From assembly GCA_023245115.1 (NCBI GenBank), contig JAHFKX010000060.1, positions 1 to 5,325 on the forward strand: 5,325 nucleotides of DNA, in the 5' to 3' direction. Both the position numbers and the translations under genes were made by a program. Source of the stretch: Candidatus Woesearchaeota archaeon (GTDB lineage: Archaea > Nanobdellota > Nanobdellia > UBA10117). The notes below the pieces were generated by a model. It ran no database searches. It was not told the origin of the DNA and was given only the letters and a program-made list of their open reading frames with translations. Shown here piece by piece: positions 4,324 through 5,325 of this stretch. Positions within the stretch are counted from its first letter, which is position 1. Each line of letters opens with the position of its first letter.

Positions 4324-4461
4324 ATGCAAGGAATAAAAGTGCCAAAAACACCAAAGGTTTGGAACGCAGAACCGTGTCCGGCCTGCAATTCTACGGACGT
4401 ACGAATACACATGGAAACAGATGAGCTTGTCTGCCTGAAATGCGGCTTAGTAGTTTACTAA
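4324..4461 (+). CDS. 45-residue stand-alone TFB-type zinc-ribbon protein
   Basis: The protein starts MQGIKVPKTPKVWNAEP and is then almost entirely a zinc ribbon. Cys18 and Cys21 (CPAC) and Cys37 and Cys40 (CLKC) bracket 15 residues, and GLVVY ends the protein. The ribbon of the TFB in this window has the same C-x2-C-x15-C-x2-C spacing and a similar GVVV after the last Cys. There are no cyclin repeats, so it cannot act as a TFB alone. In TFB the ribbon docks on RNA polymerase, so this protein might bind polymerase, a nucleic acid or a ribosomal partner; the role is inference. Strong support comes from AGGAG five bases before the ATG, a TATA box and a folded leader. The gene is isolated, with nested-palindrome elements A and B on either side. 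Confidence 0.8.
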   Translation: MQGIKVPKTPKVWNAEPCPACNSTDVRIHMETDELVCLKCGLVVY

Positions 4462-4471
4462 AAATCATTTT

Positions 4472-4610
4472 ATGAAAAAATGGCGAAAACCCCGCGCTTT
4501 AGCGCGTGGGATGAAGCCATTTTTCCATTCCTTGAACTCGCCTTTCAAGGCGAGGCGCGTAAAAACCCCGCACTTAAATGCGGGGAATAGCGCCGAGCGG
4601 CGAGTTCAAG
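4472..4610. repeat. Nested inverted-repeat element B (139 bases)
   Basis: This is a shorter relative of element A in the same orientation. Stem 1 pairs ATGAAAAAATGGC (4472-4484) with 4516-4528 (12 of 13, with the same unpaired position as A). Inside it CCC+CGCGC (4490-4497) pairs with GCGCG+T+GGG (4502-4510), keeping the single bulged T seen in A. Stem 2 pairs CTTGAACTCGCC (4531-4542) with GGCGAGTTCAAG (4599-4610), 12 bp perfect, enclosing GGCGC/GCGCC (4554-4558, 4590-4594) and CCCCGCA/TGCGGGG (4566-4572, 4579-4585). A competing hairpin, CTCGCCT/AGGCGAG, forms at 4537-4554. It begins 10 bases after the zinc-ribbon gene and may also act as its terminator. Confidence 0.85.
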
Positions 4611-4748
4611 TTATTTGTTTTTAATTACTAGTTCTATGGCGCAAGCAATAAAAGACTTTCGCACCAAATAAAACAGGGCTCGCACGAGCTTTCCTGAAAT
4701 CGTACGATGAAAATAGTCAAAATGCTAAAATGGGTGCATATAGTAAGG
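4611..4748. other. Intergenic stretch without a recognisable gene
   Basis: Between element B and the promoter of the right-end gene I find no convincing ORF or RNA. Two short symmetries occur: GCTCG/CGAGC with a 2-base loop (4678-4689) and the perfect palindrome ATCGTACGAT (4699-4708). The latter lies about 40 bases upstream of the TATA box, so an operator role is only possible. Confidence 0.4.
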
Positions 4749-4758
4749 TTTAAAAAGG
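4749..4758 (+). promoter_or_regulatory. TATA box of the right-end gene
   Basis: TTTAAAAAGG is centred about 27 bases before ATG 4780, and purine-rich AAGG precedes it. The spacing implies a leaderless transcript. It closely resembles the rps17e TATA box in sequence and placement. Confidence 0.6.
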
Positions 4759-4779
4759 CGTGTGTGGGGCGGTTTTGAT

Positions 4780-5325
4780 ATGGACATACAAACCTTTGGA
4801 AGGCTAATCGACGCAGATGCAATACTTACAAGGCGTCGAAATTTAGTTAATGTTAGTGATTACGCTGAACCTGATAATTATACTCTGCAAGAAATTTTGA
4901 GTGGTGTTTTAACAGCTAATGAAGAAAAATTCGAAGAGCGCTGCCGCTTAATCGGGCGTAGATTTGGCGAATCAGTTTCGTTTGGCGGTGGCTCGGGAAC
5001 TTCGAGAACACCATATGTTTTACTTGATGTTAATAATAATCGCCCTTGGAAAAAAGCAAGATTTAAAATAGGCAAAAATCCGCATACTATTAGACACAAC
5101 CTTTCACATTTATTGTTTTTAGACGAACACGATGAAGCTGGGTGGAGTACCAGTTTTGCATATGGCCCTAGTAAGGAAAGCCCACTGTGGATTGGCATGA
5201 TACAAGGCTATGATGATTACGCTGCGAAAATATTGAGCGACGACCCAGAAAATCCGCTGCATCTCATAACTTTATGGGATTTTATGGCCCAGTACGGTAC
5301 TAAGACAAATCACAGAGCAGAATCC
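4780..5325 (+). CDS. Unrecognised soluble protein, N-terminal 182 residues (runs off right edge)
   Basis: The frame from ATG 4780 stays open for 182 codons to the last base, so the C-terminus is missing. I do not recognise the family. It appears soluble, with no signal peptide or membrane segment and a single Cys (55). Visible landmarks are an acidic/basic helical stretch at about 46-62, a Gly-rich GGGSG at 69-73, a basic segment PWKKARFKIGKN at 89-100, a His-containing segment HTIRHNLSHLLFLDEHDE at 102-119, and an aromatic C-terminal part (LWIGM, LWDFM). The spaced His and Asp/Glu residues could bind metal, but no known motif is evident. Start choice rests on the TATA box about 27 bases upstream and the lack of an SD, matching leaderless genes elsewhere in the window. 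No partner gene lies beside it. Confidence 0.75.
   Translation, partial: MDIQTFGRLIDADAILTRRRNLVNVSDYAEPDNYTLQEILSGVLTANEEKFEERCRLIGRRFGESVSFGGGSGTSRTPYVLLDVNNNRPWKKARFKIGKNPHTIRHNLSHLLFLDEHDEAGWSTSFAYGPSKESPLWIGMIQGYDDYAAKILSDDPENPLHLITLWDFMAQYGTKTNHRAES

Noticed and set aside
4637..4672. Short ORF starting ATGGCGCAAGCA
   Set aside because: It has only 11 codons, with no SD site or TATA box at a suitable distance.
4878..5198. 106-codon minus-strand open frame
   Set aside because: It is antisense to the well-supported leaderless gene at 4780-5325 and has no promoter or ribosome-binding site of its own.

Overview
The window is archaeal. On the minus strand it carries Alba, ribosomal protein S17e, transcription factor B (TFB) and a YchF/Obg-family GTPase with an archaeal GTP-type NKID motif. 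Most promoters look archaeal too: T/A-rich TATA boxes (TTTAAAAA-like) lie about 26-28 bases before start codons, which implies mostly leaderless mRNAs. Short spacers and small genes would fit a small-genome lineage such as a DPANN archaeon, but the sequence alone does not settle the phylum.

Layout. The left part (1-3290) is a minus-strand information-processing block, read in the order ychF, tfb, rps17e, alba, then an unrecognised Tyr-rich protein that leaves the window. Just upstream of ychF its start region occurs three times: a 20-base fragment at 3290, a 54-base fragment at 3219, and the true gene at 3073. The two upstream copies open short reading frames whose stop codons overlap the next ATG, and the TATA box is placed for the first copy. 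From a divergent promoter region at about 3291-3380 a plus-strand block begins: a possible 29-codon ORF overlapping a single-pass membrane protein with eight cysteines.

The accessory-looking part is 3840-4615. Two homologous elements without credible genes, each built of nested inverted repeats (A, 3849-4154; B, 4472-4610), lie in the same orientation on either side of a 45-residue protein that is essentially a lone TFB-type zinc ribbon. Paired arms of A and B differ by compensating changes, so base pairing has been kept. A looks like B with extra hairpins placed in both hairpin tips, and one two-hairpin unit is present in both tips of A. The zinc-ribbon gene has its own TATA box, a foldable leader of about 68 bases, a Shine-Dalgarno site and an operator-like inverted repeat upstream.

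The right end (4780-5325) is the start of an unrecognised leaderless gene that runs out of the window.

The best candidates for something undescribed are the nested palindromic element family, with its apparent preference for hairpin tips, the zinc-ribbon cassette it flanks, and the triplicated ychF start with chained upstream ORFs.
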